Assembly (NCBI GenBank): GCA_003567005.1
Contig: PXBF01000121.1
Coordinates: 1-45,257, forward strand
Direction of reading: 5' to 3'
DNA length: 45,257 nt
Source: PVC group bacterium
Lineage (GTDB): Bacteria > Verrucomicrobiota > Kiritimatiellia > UBA8416
Shown here: one piece after another, positions 1 to 9,172 of the stretch
Position numbering within the stretch: the stretch's first letter is position 1
Layout: each line of letters starts with the position of its first letter
Notes under the pieces: generated by a model
Seen by the model: only the letters and a program-made list of their open reading frames with translations
The model's database searches: none
Told to the model about the DNA's origin: nothing
Position numbers and translations under genes: made by a program

Positions 1-225
1 AGGCGCAACCATTGATAACTTTCAAATAAAAATCGAAATTGACTAGATGAACACGAACTCAAAAACCTTAACAAAACAAGGCGCTTACGATACGTTTGCG
101 CCGCCTATGGGATGACAGTGGTTATGGATCATGGGAGGATACGATATCGTACGCGCGGGAACCGTGTAATGAAAGCATGACTTCGGCAGAACGATCACAT
201 GAATCGTTTTATATCGCAATGTGGA
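1..225. other. Left edge, no gene recognised
   Basis: The first 225 bases contain no convincing reading frame. I see no tRNA or clear terminator. The segment may hold the end of a transcription unit lying outside the window; nothing else can be supported. Confidence 0.5.
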
Positions 226-253
226 TTGACAGCACACAATAGAAGGCTAGTAC
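226..253 (+). promoter_or_regulatory. Predicted promoter for a leaderless MBL gene
   Basis: TTGACA at 226-231 is a perfect -35 box. After 16 bases comes TAGTAC (248-253), and the ATG at 260 follows 6 bases later, so transcription should begin at or near the start codon. A GAAGG at 242-246 is too far upstream to be a good ribosome site. The -10 match is weak; the case rests on the perfect -35 and on the same geometry recurring at five other genes in this window. Confidence 0.5.
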
Positions 254-259
254 ACAAGT

Positions 260-1039
260 ATGGCATCCATGGAGGCATTGTTTTTGGGGACGGGAACATC
301 TTGTGGCGTACCTATTATTGGTTGTTCTTGTGATGTTTGTTGTTCGAGCGATCCTCGTGATCGCCGTCGTCGCACAAGTATGTATGTATCTTTCGAAGGA
401 ATGGGCATTCTAATCGACACGCCACCTGATTTCCGTGAACAAGCGTTGGAGTACAAGATTCCGCGAGTCGATGCTGTTTTTTTTACACATGCGCATGCTG
501 ATCACATTTTTGGGTTCGATGATATCCGCCGATTCAATACGATGCAAGGGGGGGCCATACCTGCCTATGCCGAAAAAAATACGCTGGCAGATATCAACCG
601 TGTATTTCATTATATTGGCACGAAGAATTCTTCAGGTACGTATCGTCCCGAGATCCTCTTTCATGAGATTCATGGTCCCATTTCCCTAGGTAACCTTGTT
701 GTGAGGCCGCTACGTGTTGTGCATGGTTCCCAACCTACATATGGTTTCCTGTTGGAGGGGGCTGGTAAGCGCTTGGCCTACATACCGGACTGCAAATTGA
801 TGCCTCCGGAAACACGCGCACGGGTCTCGGGGGTTGATGTTATTGTTTTGGATGCTCTCCGTCACCGTCAGCACATCACGCACATGACCATCCAAGAGAG
901 TTTGGCCTGCTTGGAACAAGTGCAGGCAAAGCAAGCCTATTTGATCCATATGTGTCATGAGGTTGGGCATCAGGAATTGGAAGCCAGTTTGCCGCAAAAC
1001 GTTCACGCAGCCTATGATGGGCTGCGCATACAGCTATGA
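260..1039 (+). CDS. MBL-fold metallo-hydrolase, PhnP-like
   Basis: A 259-residue metallo-beta-lactamase-fold protein, the usual length for the PhnP/YycJ-like group. The N-terminus has the typical LGTGTSCGVP start and a Cys-rich turn. The metal-binding HxHxDH motif is at residues 77-82 (THAHADH), and later His and Asp residues (HGSQPTYG, YIPDCK) supply the remaining ligands. PhnP relatives hydrolyse cyclic phosphodiesters; the substrate here is unknown, and no phn genes are nearby. There is no Shine-Dalgarno site, and a promoter-like element sits directly before the ATG at 260. An ATG at 269 is an alternative start, since many relatives begin with MEALFLGTG. The gene stands alone ahead of the PAS protein. 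Probably cytoplasmic. Confidence 0.85.
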   Translation: MASMEALFLGTGTSCGVPIIGCSCDVCCSSDPRDRRRRTSMYVSFEGMGILIDTPPDFREQALEYKIPRVDAVFFTHAHADHIFGFDDIRRFNTMQGGAIPAYAEKNTLADINRVFHYIGTKNSSGTYRPEILFHEIHGPISLGNLVVRPLRVVHGSQPTYGFLLEGAGKRLAYIPDCKLMPPETRARVSGVDVIVLDALRHRQHITHMTIQESLACLEQVQAKQAYLIHMCHEVGHQELEASLPQNVHAAYDGLRIQL

Positions 1040-1198
1040 TGCAGCACTCACACATAATGTGTATTAATAGTTTTGGTTTAATGTTTGCTGCCGTAATGGT
1101 GCAATCCTATACTTGCTTGAATCGTGCAAACCGTTGCGCATGCTGAACATATGAATGTATGACTGGCAGCTAAAGCGTTTCAATATTAGGTATTTGCT

Positions 1199-2359
1199 AT
1201 GTCAAAGGCGTCTGATTTTTCAAGAACGGTCCGTATAGATCTTATTCCCGAGACACCGAGTGAACCGGTGGCTGACAAGCGTCGTGTTGTGATGGCCTCC
1301 ATACCGCGAAGTGGTGGGCCCGCGCCTTTATCAAATGATCGCGATAATACGGAGGGAGGGCGTTACACGGCACTCCTGGAAAGTATTTATGATGCGGCTT
1401 TGATTACGGATATGGATGGTAATGTGGTCGATGCGAACACACGGGCTTGTGAGTTTTTGCTTTGGGACAAGGATGCACTGAGGGAACGCTCCATTGACAG
1501 TCTCATATCCGGAGCTGAGCGGTCTTTACTATCGGAGATCGTGCGTAATCTGGAAAAGCAGCGATTTGTGCTCCTTCAAGCATATTGTCATCGGCGGGAT
1601 GACAGTCTTTTTCCCAGTGAAATTGCGGTTGCACGTATTCGCACGGATGAAGATCGTCTAGGGTTTTTTATTCGTGATATCACATTGCGTCGTCACGCGG
1701 AAGAGATGTTGCGAACCGAGCATAATGCGATTCAGAATGCGGCTAATGGAATTGCCATTGCCAATTTGGATGGGATTTTCGAGTATGTGAATCCTGCGTT
1801 TGCTCAGATGATGGAGAGTAAAGATCAGTCGTACATGATCGGCGATAACATAAGAGATTTGTTTGAGGGAAGAGGTGTGGCCGACGAGCTTATGCAATCG
1901 TTGCGAGGCGAACGGGGTAGTTGGTCGAGTGAAGTGTCCGCAGAAATGCCATCGGGTCGGGTGGTTGCGTTGGAGGTGATGGCAAATTGCAACCGCAACT
2001 CAGATGGAGAAATCGTGGGGTTTGTTTTTTCTTTTACGGACTTATCCGATCGGAAACGCGCAGAGGCAGCACAACGCGAGGTTGAACGCAACCGCGTGAT
2101 GCTAGAGACTCTGGGGACTGCTTGTCATCACCTAGGGCAGCCTGCTACGCTTTTAATGGGAAATTTGAGTTTGTTGCGGGAAAAAGTGCAGGCTGATGAC
2201 CCCTTGGTAAGGGAGTTGTTACAAAGCAGTGCCGATGCGATTGAGCGATTGGGCGATATCCTGCATAAACTGAATCAGGTTAATGAATACCGCACCACTA
2301 CTTATATGGAGCATGCAGGCAAGACTCTTGGCGAGACAACGAATATTTTGGATATCTAA
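1199..2359 (+). CDS. PAS-PAS protein with DHp domain but no ATPase
   Basis: A 386-residue cytoplasmic signalling protein with no signal peptide or membrane segment. After a low-complexity N-terminus come two PAS domains (about residues 55-160 and 175-285). A dimerisation/phosphoacceptor-like helix pair follows, with CHHLGQPATLLMGNL; His310 and His311 occupy the H-box position. The chain ends about 75 residues later, with no N, G1 or G2 box, and the following 230 bases do not encode a HATPase domain in any frame I can see. It could be phosphorylated in trans, act as a sensor partner, or be a degenerate kinase. No response regulator is adjacent. No strong Shine-Dalgarno precedes the ATG, so the gene may be leaderless, but the -10-like sequence is weaker than at the best cases here. 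Confidence 0.75.
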   Translation: MSKASDFSRTVRIDLIPETPSEPVADKRRVVMASIPRSGGPAPLSNDRDNTEGGRYTALLESIYDAALITDMDGNVVDANTRACEFLLWDKDALRERSIDSLISGAERSLLSEIVRNLEKQRFVLLQAYCHRRDDSLFPSEIAVARIRTDEDRLGFFIRDITLRRHAEEMLRTEHNAIQNAANGIAIANLDGIFEYVNPAFAQMMESKDQSYMIGDNIRDLFEGRGVADELMQSLRGERGSWSSEVSAEMPSGRVVALEVMANCNRNSDGEIVGFVFSFTDLSDRKRAEAAQREVERNRVMLETLGTACHHLGQPATLLMGNLSLLREKVQADDPLVRELLQSSADAIERLGDILHKLNQVNEYRTTTYMEHAGKTLGETTNILDI

Positions 2360-2595
2360 GCGCGTTGCGCTAAGAATGCTGTTTATGTGGTTCTATTCAT
2401 CTCATAATCCACCCGCTACCATTGGCTGGTTTCAGCCCCTGTCATAGACACGTTTGTATATTTTTCGTTGCGGTGCTAGATGGAAAATCATAGGGTATGC
2501 TTTTCGCATTTACGTTGCGTCAGCAACAAGACAAAAGCGCTCGGTTGTTCTTCCACCGAGTATGATTCCCAGGAAATCATTGCAGGAGGATTGCA
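2360..2595. other. Intergenic leader of speA
   Basis: No gene is seen in these 236 bases. A short hairpin (AGCGC/GCGCT, 2359-2371) follows the PAS gene stop without a T-run. A weak promoter candidate is TTGTAT at 2454-2459, 17 bases, then TAGATG at 2477-2482, which would give a leader of about 105 bases. The ribosome site AGGAGG at 2584-2589 precedes the TTG start of speA. Confidence 0.35.
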
Positions 2596-4515
2596 TTGAC
2601 AAAGCAAGATGTATTGCAAAGGTGGAGCAGCAAAGACTCGGCCGATTTGTATGGTATCAAAGATTGGGGGGCTGGATACTTCGATCTCAATGCCAAGGGA
2701 GAAGTTGTTGTTCTGGCCAAGAAAGGGGATCGGCAGGTGGATGTAAGCCTGATGGATGTCATCAAGGGCATTCGCGAACGAGGTATGAATATGCCGGTAC
2801 TCCTTCGCATTGAGAATTTGCTGGATAACCAGATTAGTCTGTTGAATGACAGTTTTCGTAAAGCCATGAAGCAGACGGGGTATCGGGGGCGCTATCAAGG
2901 TGTTTTCCCGATCAAGGTGAATCAGCAAGCCCAGGTGATCGAAGAGGTGACGCGGTTCGGGGCCCGCTTTGATCATGGCTTGGAAGCAGGCAGCAAGGCG
3001 GAATTGATTATTGCGTTGGCGATGATTCCGTCTCCGCAAAGTCTGATTGTTTGTAATGGCTACAAGGATGAGAAGTTTGTTGATCTCGGTCTGTATGCCG
3101 TGCAAATGGGGTATAAATGCTTTTTTGTGGTGGAGACACCGTCAGAACTATCCATTATTATGGAGCGCAGTGAAGCTCTAGGGGTGGAACCTTTAATTGG
3201 GGTGCGGTTGAAACTTTCGAGCCGTGCTGGCGGGCACTGGCAGGACTCTGGTGGGGAGGGCTCGATTTTCGGTTTGACGACAAATCAGATGGTTGATGTT
3301 ATCGACACGTTGCGTCAGGCAGGGAAACTGCATTGCCTGCAGTTACTGCATTATCATCTGGGAAGCCAGATTCCGAATATTCGCGACATTCGCCAAGCCG
3401 TGCGTGAGACAGCCCGTTTTTATGCGGATATGGTGCGAGAAGGAGCGCCGATGGGTTATCTTGATCTGGGGGGCGGTTTAGCTGTGGATTATGATGGCAG
3501 CAAAACCAACTTTGTGCATTCGCGCAATTATGGATTGGATGAATATTGCAGCGATGTGATGGAAGTGATTGTTGAGGTTCTCAATGAGCATGAAGTGGAG
3601 CACCCAACGGTAATTACGGAGAGTGGCCGCGCCACGGTGGCCTATGCATCCGTATTATTGTTCAATGTATTGGACACCAATCGTTTCGAACCGGGGCCCA
3701 TGCCGGATAGGTTGCCGGAGGACAGCCCCGAGATGCTCGAGAATTTGTGGTTTGTGCGCAAGAGCTTGAATTTGAAAAATATACAAGAATGCTATAACGA
3801 CGCTATTTATTATCGCGAGGAGATTTGTGAGCAATTCCGGTTGGGGACCATCACGTTGCGTCAGCGTGCGCTCGCGGACAATGTCTTTATCGATATTATT
3901 CACCGCATTGCTGCGTCTTTGGATAGGATCAAGCGTGTACCGCGGGCATTGGAAAGTTTGCAAACGGTTCTGCATGACATTTATTATGCGAATATGTCGG
4001 TTTTCCAGAGTTTGCCAGATGCATGGGCTATTGATCAAATCTTTCCCATTATGCCAGTGCATCGTTTGCAAGAGGAACCTGAGCGCAGAGCTATTCTTGC
4101 AGATATCACGTGTGACAGTGACGGGAAGATTGATAAATTTCCTGATATTCATGATGTGCGGACAAGTATTCCGGTGCATGCGCTTTCCGCTGATGAAGAG
4201 TATTATATGGGTGTCTTTTTGGTGGGTGCTTATCAGGAAACGCTTGGTGATCTGCACAATCTCTTAGGCGACACTAACGTGGTGAGTATACGCATCAATG
4301 AAAAGGGTGGTCATGATTTTGTGCAAGAAATTGAAGGCGACTCGATTTGGGATGTACTGACGTATGTCGAGTATGAGCCGAAGGGTTTAATTTCGCGGTT
4401 TCGCAATAAAGCAGAGGATGCTGTGCAATCCAGCACGATAACTGTGGCGCAGCGGCGTCAAATTATGAAGGCATTTGAGGAAAGCATTCGTGGGTATACG
4501 TATTTTGAGCGTTAA
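2596..4515 (+). CDS. speA: Biosynthetic arginine decarboxylase
   Basis: This PLP enzyme converts arginine to agmatine, the first step of polyamine synthesis. Its 639 residues match the SpeA family. The PLP lysine is Lys107 in FPIKVNQ. The alanine-racemase-like barrel carries LDLGGGLAVDYDG and TESGRATVA, and the C-terminal domain has the catalytic Cys506 in TCDSDG. The start is a TTG at 2596, chosen because AGGAGG lies 6 bases upstream and the protein alignment begins there. The next two genes complete spermidine synthesis, but no agmatine deiminase or agmatinase is present in the window, so the agmatine-to-putrescine step must be encoded elsewhere. The gap to the next gene is 130 bases, so that gene may also have its own promoter. 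Confidence 0.95.
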   Translation: MTKQDVLQRWSSKDSADLYGIKDWGAGYFDLNAKGEVVVLAKKGDRQVDVSLMDVIKGIRERGMNMPVLLRIENLLDNQISLLNDSFRKAMKQTGYRGRYQGVFPIKVNQQAQVIEEVTRFGARFDHGLEAGSKAELIIALAMIPSPQSLIVCNGYKDEKFVDLGLYAVQMGYKCFFVVETPSELSIIMERSEALGVEPLIGVRLKLSSRAGGHWQDSGGEGSIFGLTTNQMVDVIDTLRQAGKLHCLQLLHYHLGSQIPNIRDIRQAVRETARFYADMVREGAPMGYLDLGGGLAVDYDGSKTNFVHSRNYGLDEYCSDVMEVIVEVLNEHEVEHPTVITESGRATVAYASVLLFNVLDTNRFEPGPMPDRLPEDSPEMLENLWFVRKSLNLKNIQECYNDAIYYREEICEQFRLGTITLRQRALADNVFIDIIHRIAASLDRIKRVPRALESLQTVLHDIYYANMSVFQSLPDAWAIDQIFPIMPVHRLQEEPERRAILADITCDSDGKIDKFPDIHDVRTSIPVHALSADEEYYMGVFLVGAYQETLGDLHNLLGDTNVVSIRINEKGGHDFVQEIEGDSIWDVLTYVEYEPKGLISRFRNKAEDAVQSSTITVAQRRQIMKAFEESIRGYTYFER

Positions 4516-4645
4516 GGTTTTTGGCGCGTATGTGTGCTTCTTCTATTGACTCGGGATGCTGGATCACATGGCTTGTGTTATGATGCTTTTTTGGTTTGCC
4601 TTTACCAACGCGCGTGCTGCATACGAACACAGAAAGGAATGATGG

Positions 4646-5851
4646 ATGGCGGAGAAAGTCTTGATTATTGGAGCTGGTGGCGTTGGTCAGGTCGTGGCGC
4701 ATAAATGTGCACAGGTGCCAGATGTATTTGGGGATATTGTCCTTGCCAGCCGGACGGGTGAGAAGTGCCGTCGCATTGCGGATGGTGTACGCAAGATGCA
4801 AGGGCGTGAGATTCGCACGGCTGAAGTGGATGCGGATCATACGCCATCCTTGGTTGATTTACTCAAGCGGGAAAAGCCGGCAATGGTGATTCATGTCGCG
4901 TTACCGTATCAGGATTTAACGATTATGGATGCCTGTCTGGAGACGGGAACCCATTATCTTGATACGGCAAATTACGAGCCGCGTGACCATGCAAAGTTCG
5001 AATATGGTTGGCAGTGGGATTATCGGGAGCGCTTTGAAAAGGCCGGTTTGATGGCATTACTCGGTAGTGGATTTGATCCCGGTGTAACCAATGTTTTCAC
5101 GGCGCATCTGGCAAAACATGATTTTGACGCGATTGAGCAACTTGATATTGTGGATGTGAATGGTGGGAGCCATGGGCAACCCTTTGCCACCAATTTTAAC
5201 CCGGAGATCAATATTCGGGAAGTGACGGCCCCCTGTCGGCATTGGGAGAATGGTGTATTTGTCGAAACGCCGGCGATGTCGCAGCATCGTGCTTTTACTT
5301 GTCCGGAAGATGTGGGCACCTATGAGATTTACCGGATGTATCATGAAGAGCTCGAGAGTCTCGTTCAAAACTATCCAACGTTGAAAAAAGCCCAATTCTG
5401 GATGAGTTTTTCCGAGAATTATTTAAAGCATCTCGAGGTGCTTCAGAATGTAGGTATGACGCGGATTGATCCCGTGATGTATAACGGCATGGAGATTGTG
5501 CCGCTGCAGTTTTTGAAGGCAGTTTTGCCGGAACCCGCCAGTCTGGGACCACTCACCAAGGGGCTGACTTGCATAGGTGTCATTGCGCAGGGACAGTGCG
5601 ATAGTGTTAACCGGAAGGTCTATCTCTACAACATTTGCAGTCATGAGAAAGCCTACCGTGAAGTCGGAAGCCAGGCAATCAGCTATACGACTGGTGTGCC
5701 GGCAATGATTGGAGCAAAGATGATGCTGGAAGGGAAATGGATGAAGCCGGGGGTCTGGAATCTCGAGCAATTTGATCCGGATCCATTTATGGACGATCTG
5801 AATGCATGTGGTTTGCCATGGAAGAAACAGGATCCGGCTGAGGTCTGGTGA
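4646..5851 (+). CDS. Carboxy(nor)spermidine dehydrogenase (saccharopine dehydrogenase family)
   Basis: A 401-residue member of the saccharopine-dehydrogenase-like family. The N-terminal Rossmann motif is VLIIGAGGVGQVV. Placed between speA and a carboxynorspermidine decarboxylase, it most likely performs NADPH-dependent reductive condensation of putrescine (or diaminopropane) with aspartate semialdehyde to carboxyspermidine (or carboxynorspermidine). The length and the central block GSGFDPGVTNVF fit this subfamily better than lysine-pathway saccharopine dehydrogenases. A Shine-Dalgarno-like AAAGGA lies ahead of the ATG. Its stop codon TGA shares a base with the next start, indicating translational coupling. 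Which diamine is used cannot be told from sequence alone. Confidence 0.88.
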   Translation: MAEKVLIIGAGGVGQVVAHKCAQVPDVFGDIVLASRTGEKCRRIADGVRKMQGREIRTAEVDADHTPSLVDLLKREKPAMVIHVALPYQDLTIMDACLETGTHYLDTANYEPRDHAKFEYGWQWDYRERFEKAGLMALLGSGFDPGVTNVFTAHLAKHDFDAIEQLDIVDVNGGSHGQPFATNFNPEINIREVTAPCRHWENGVFVETPAMSQHRAFTCPEDVGTYEIYRMYHEELESLVQNYPTLKKAQFWMSFSENYLKHLEVLQNVGMTRIDPVMYNGMEIVPLQFLKAVLPEPASLGPLTKGLTCIGVIAQGQCDSVNRKVYLYNICSHEKAYREVGSQAISYTTGVPAMIGAKMMLEGKWMKPGVWNLEQFDPDPFMDDLNACGLPWKKQDPAEVW

Positions 5852-7149
5852 TGGTAGGGGATGCCTTACGAGTCCCGCCGACTTTCGCGGATGGTCGTCC
5901 GTATTTTCGGGGGTTTGATCCCGCCTCTGTGCCGAGTCCTTGTTTTGTGGTGGACCGGGCGGCGATTGATTGTAACGTACAGATTCTGCGTGAAGTGGGA
6001 AGAGCTGGTGATTGCAAGATTCTCGCGGCGTTGAAGGCGTTTTCCTGTTTTGCGGTATTTGATCAACTGCATGATGCGCTATCGGGGGCTTGCGCCAGTG
6101 GATTGCATGAGGCCCTGCTGGCGCGGGAAAAGCTGAACAAGGAAGTGCATGTTTTTTCTCCGGCTTACACGGAGGACGAATTGTCGCAACTACTGGTTAC
6201 GGCGGATCACATTGTCTTCAACAATCTTTCGCAATGGCAGCGTTTCCAGTCGCAGTGCCTGGCGGCAGAAGCAAATCAGCGTGAGGCGCGGCAGCAGGAG
6301 GGCTGCGAACCACTTTCCTTTGGCATTCGAATGAATCCGGAGCATAGCGAGGGTACGGTTTCTATTTACGATCCCTGTGCCCCGCTGTCACGGCTGGGGG
6401 TTACGCGCAGGCAGTGGAACACAGAACTCTCGCAAGCAGCTGCGCGAGGCGTTCGTGAGACTGATGTTTTGAGGGGGCTCAGTGGTTTGCATTTTCATTC
6501 CTTGTGCGAGCAGGGAGCAAAACCTTTGGAGCGAACACTGGCTGCAATTCAGTCTTGTTGGGGTGATATTTTGCAACGTCCGGAAATTCGCTGGTTTAAT
6601 ATGGGGGGGGGGCATCATATCACGAAGCCTGATTATGACCGGGATTTGCTGGTGAAGATGGTTCGTGATTGGCGCGAACGTTTTAATGTGCAGGTTTATC
6701 TGGAGCCTGGTGAAGCGATTGCCATACATAGCGGTGTGTTGGTGGCTTCGGTATTGGATGTGCATGATAATGGTATGCCACAGGTGATTCTCGATACGTC
6801 TGCGACCTGTCATATGCCGGATACGCTGGAAATGCCCTATACACCGGAAATCTGGGGGGCGGATATTCTTGCGGGGGCGCCCCCGTATGCGGAGGCGGGC
6901 GGCTGGGCGGTGCGGCTGGGCGGGCAGACATGCCTGGCTGGGGATGTGATGGGAGATTACCTATTTGCAAAACCCTTGTCGATCGGACAAAGATTGGTCT
7001 TTGATGATATGGCGCATTACACCATGGTGAAAACGAGCACGTTTAATGGTATCCGACTTCCATCCATTGCGCTTTACGATAGTCGTACCGGGCAGGTTGA
7101 AGTGATCAAGGAATTCGGCTATCGCGACTTCCGGGATCGCTTGAGTTAA
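5851..7149 (+). CDS. nspC: Carboxy(nor)spermidine decarboxylase
   Basis: A 432-residue PLP-dependent decarboxylase of the alanine-racemase fold that converts carboxyspermidine to spermidine (or the nor-form). The PLP lysine is Lys62 in LAALKAFS. Other family motifs are GLHFHSLCEQ, a glycine-histidine motif at residues 252-256 (GGGHH), YLEPGEAI and DTSATCHMPD. It overlaps the dehydrogenase stop by one base (TGATG); a GTG at 5848 is an alternative start. The glycine motif is encoded within a run of ten G (6603-6612), an unusual slippage-prone tract inside a conserved active-site loop. Family lengths are usually nearer 380, so this form is somewhat long. Confidence 0.92.
   Translation: MVGDALRVPPTFADGRPYFRGFDPASVPSPCFVVDRAAIDCNVQILREVGRAGDCKILAALKAFSCFAVFDQLHDALSGACASGLHEALLAREKLNKEVHVFSPAYTEDELSQLLVTADHIVFNNLSQWQRFQSQCLAAEANQREARQQEGCEPLSFGIRMNPEHSEGTVSIYDPCAPLSRLGVTRRQWNTELSQAAARGVRETDVLRGLSGLHFHSLCEQGAKPLERTLAAIQSCWGDILQRPEIRWFNMGGGHHITKPDYDRDLLVKMVRDWRERFNVQVYLEPGEAIAIHSGVLVASVLDVHDNGMPQVILDTSATCHMPDTLEMPYTPEIWGADILAGAPPYAEAGGWAVRLGGQTCLAGDVMGDYLFAKPLSIGQRLVFDDMAHYTMVKTSTFNGIRLPSIALYDSRTGQVEVIKEFGYRDFRDRLS
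6603..6612 (+). repeat. G10 homopolymer inside nspC
   Basis: Ten consecutive G begin with the last base of an ATG codon and then encode three glycines as GGG GGG GGG before two histidines. The glycine motif is conserved in the enzyme family, but synonymous codons could have avoided the run. Confidence 0.9.
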
Positions 7150-7153
7150 AAAA

Positions 7154-7235
7154 ACTGCTCTGCACGTGCTTGGCTGTAGTGTACCATGCCATTACATGAA
7201 CAATGGGTCTCAGTCGTTGATCTGGACAGAGCAGT
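7154..7235 (+). repeat. 9-bp inverted repeat before the sdh/frd operon
   Basis: ACTGCTCTG at 7154-7162 is perfectly complementary to CAGAGCAGT at 7227-7235, separated by 64 bases. No T-run follows directly, so this is not a standard terminator. It could form a structured leader or small RNA between nspC and the next operon. Nothing beyond the base pairing supports a function. Confidence 0.35.
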
Positions 7236-7240
7236 GTTTC

Positions 7241-7249
7241 TGATATAAA
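7241..7249 (+). promoter_or_regulatory. Possible extended -10 promoter for sdhA
   Basis: TGATATAAA (7241-7249) resembles an extended -10 element (TGn before TATAAA). No good -35 lies at 17 bases; TTGATC at 7217-7222 is 21 bases away. It would give a leader of about 60 bases ending in the strong Shine-Dalgarno site GAGGAGGG. Confidence 0.3.
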
Positions 7250-7314
7250 ATTATGCAATTTGTATAAATTCGGAATAAAAAGGGATCGTGGTAGCGGTTT
7301 GAGAGGAGGGTAGA

Positions 7315-9066
7315 GTGATTCATGAATTTGATGCGGTGATTGTTGGTGCCGGTGGAGCGGGTTTATATGCTGCGTTAGAGGCAAGCCGTGGGGCTCGGGT
7401 TGCAGTGGTCTCCAAGCTGTATCCGACGCGGAGTCATACGGGGGCTGCACAGGGGGGCATTGGTGCGGCCTTGGGGAATCTGGAGGAAGACCGGCCGGTC
7501 TGGCATGCCTATGATACGGTCAAGGGCGGTGATTATCTGGTGGATCAGCAGGCTGCGACGATTCTAGCAGAAGAGGCCGTGCGGTCGGTATATGAGCTGG
7601 AAAATATGGGGCTTCCTTTCAGTCGCACGGCGGATGGCAAGATTGCGCAGCGCCGTTTTGGGGGACACACGCGCAATGAGGGCGAAGCGCCTGTGCATCG
7701 TAGCTGTTATGCGGCGGATCGCACGGGGCACATGATTTTGCAGACCTTGTATCAACAATGTATTCGGGAGAATGTGGTTTTTTTTGATGAGTTCCAGACG
7801 GTTGATGTGATTTTAGATGGGCAACGGGTGGTCGGTATTGTGGCGTTGGAATTACGCACGGGAGAGGTGCATATTTTCCGGGCCAAGGCCGTGATGTTTG
7901 CGACGGGTGGATTTGGCCGTATGTTCAAGGTGACTTCCAATGCGCTGGCTTGTACAGGGGATGGTCCTGCGCTATTGGCGCGTGCAGGGGTGCCGATGAT
8001 GGATATGGAGTTTTTCCAGTTTCATCCGACAGGCATCTACAAGATGGGCATCTTGATCACGGAAGGCGTTCGGGGCGAGGGGGGCTTCATGCGTAATGCC
8101 AGCGGCGAGCGGTTCATGCAACGCTATGCACCGACTCTGCTGGATCTTGCCCCGCGGGATATGTGCAGTCGGGCGATTATGCAGGAAATTGCAGCTGGGC
8201 GCGGGGTGCGGGGCGACAAGCGGATCGATGATTATGTCTGGCTGGATGCCACGCATTTGGGGCGTGAGGTGGTCGAAGCCAAAATTCCTGACATTGCTGA
8301 TTTTTGCCGGACGTATCTGGATGTGGATCCGGCCGAAAAGTCGATGCCGGTGCAACCAACTGCGCATTATGCGATGGGTGGCATTCCCACCGATACGTGG
8401 GGACGGGTAACAGATGGCTCTATCGTTTGGGATGGATTGTATGCTGCTGGCGAGTGTGCGTGTGTGAGTGTGCATGGTGCCAACAGGCTGGGAACGAATA
8501 GCCTCGTTGATTTGATTGTGTTCGGTCGTCGCGCGGGGCAGCATATCCGCGAGTATGTGCAGGGAAGTTCGTCTGCGGCGTTGCCGTCAACTGCGGAGGA
8601 TCGGTTCCAGGCGTTATTGTCGCGATTGACAGATGGAAAGGCCGGTCCGCATGCAGGCCCCGTTCATGAAGCGATGCAGGATGTGATGATGACGCATGTC
8701 GGTGTGTATCGGAATGCTGACAGCATGCAAACAGCCATGGATCGTGTGCAGGCGTTGCGTGCACAATTCGAGACGTTGCGCCTTTCGGATACGTCCAAGA
8801 ACTTCAATTCGGATTTGTTGGGGTTGCTGGAACTACAGAACATGCTGGATTTGAGTCTGCTTACGGCGGCGTCTGCCTTGCAGCGTACCGAGAGTCGGGG
8901 GGCGCATAGCCGTGAGGATTATCCAGATCGTGATGACGATCAATGGTTGAAGCATACGCTGGCAAAGCTCGAAAATCCGGATGGCCCAGTCGAGCAGCAA
9001 AGCGTAGGGATTGATTACAGGGCCGTGGATGTTTCGATCTGGAAGCCGAAGCCAAGAACATATTAG
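7315..9066 (+). CDS. sdhA: Succinate dehydrogenase/fumarate reductase flavoprotein subunit
   Basis: A 583-residue flavoprotein interconverting succinate and fumarate. The FAD dinucleotide fold is at the N-terminus ([11 protein letters not shown]). His41 in [10 protein letters not shown] is the expected covalent FAD attachment site. Substrate-site motifs include [19 protein letters not shown] and HYAMGGIPT, all intact. The motif set resembles SdhA of aerobic complex II as much as FrdA, so the physiological direction cannot be decided from sequence. The GTG start at 7315 follows GAGGAGGG. It is followed by the iron-sulfur subunit and then by an FNR-like reductase. No sdhC/sdhD-type membrane anchor or cytochrome b gene occurs in the window. 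Confidence 0.93.
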   Translation: MIHEFDAVIVGAGGAGLYAALEASRGARVAVVSKLYPTRSHTGAAQGGIGAALGNLEEDRPVWHAYDTVKGGDYLVDQQAATILAEEAVRSVYELENMGLPFSRTADGKIAQRRFGGHTRNEGEAPVHRSCYAADRTGHMILQTLYQQCIRENVVFFDEFQTVDVILDGQRVVGIVALELRTGEVHIFRAKAVMFATGGFGRMFKVTSNALACTGDGPALLARAGVPMMDMEFFQFHPTGIYKMGILITEGVRGEGGFMRNASGERFMQRYAPTLLDLAPRDMCSRAIMQEIAAGRGVRGDKRIDDYVWLDATHLGREVVEAKIPDIADFCRTYLDVDPAEKSMPVQPTAHYAMGGIPTDTWGRVTDGSIVWDGLYAAGECACVSVHGANRLGTNSLVDLIVFGRRAGQHIREYVQGSSSAALPSTAEDRFQALLSRLTDGKAGPHAGPVHEAMQDVMMTHVGVYRNADSMQTAMDRVQALRAQFETLRLSDTSKNFNSDLLGLLELQNMLDLSLLTAASALQRTESRGAHSREDYPDRDDDQWLKHTLAKLENPDGPVEQQSVGIDYRAVDVSIWKPKPRTY

Positions 9067-9172
9067 GGAAATTACACGTACAACAGTTGGGCTGCGGAGA
9101 TCTTCGGGCCATGTTCCAGACATGATGTTTTAGAAGAGGCCAGCCATTGGCCGTTTGGTTATAGGAGTGGTT

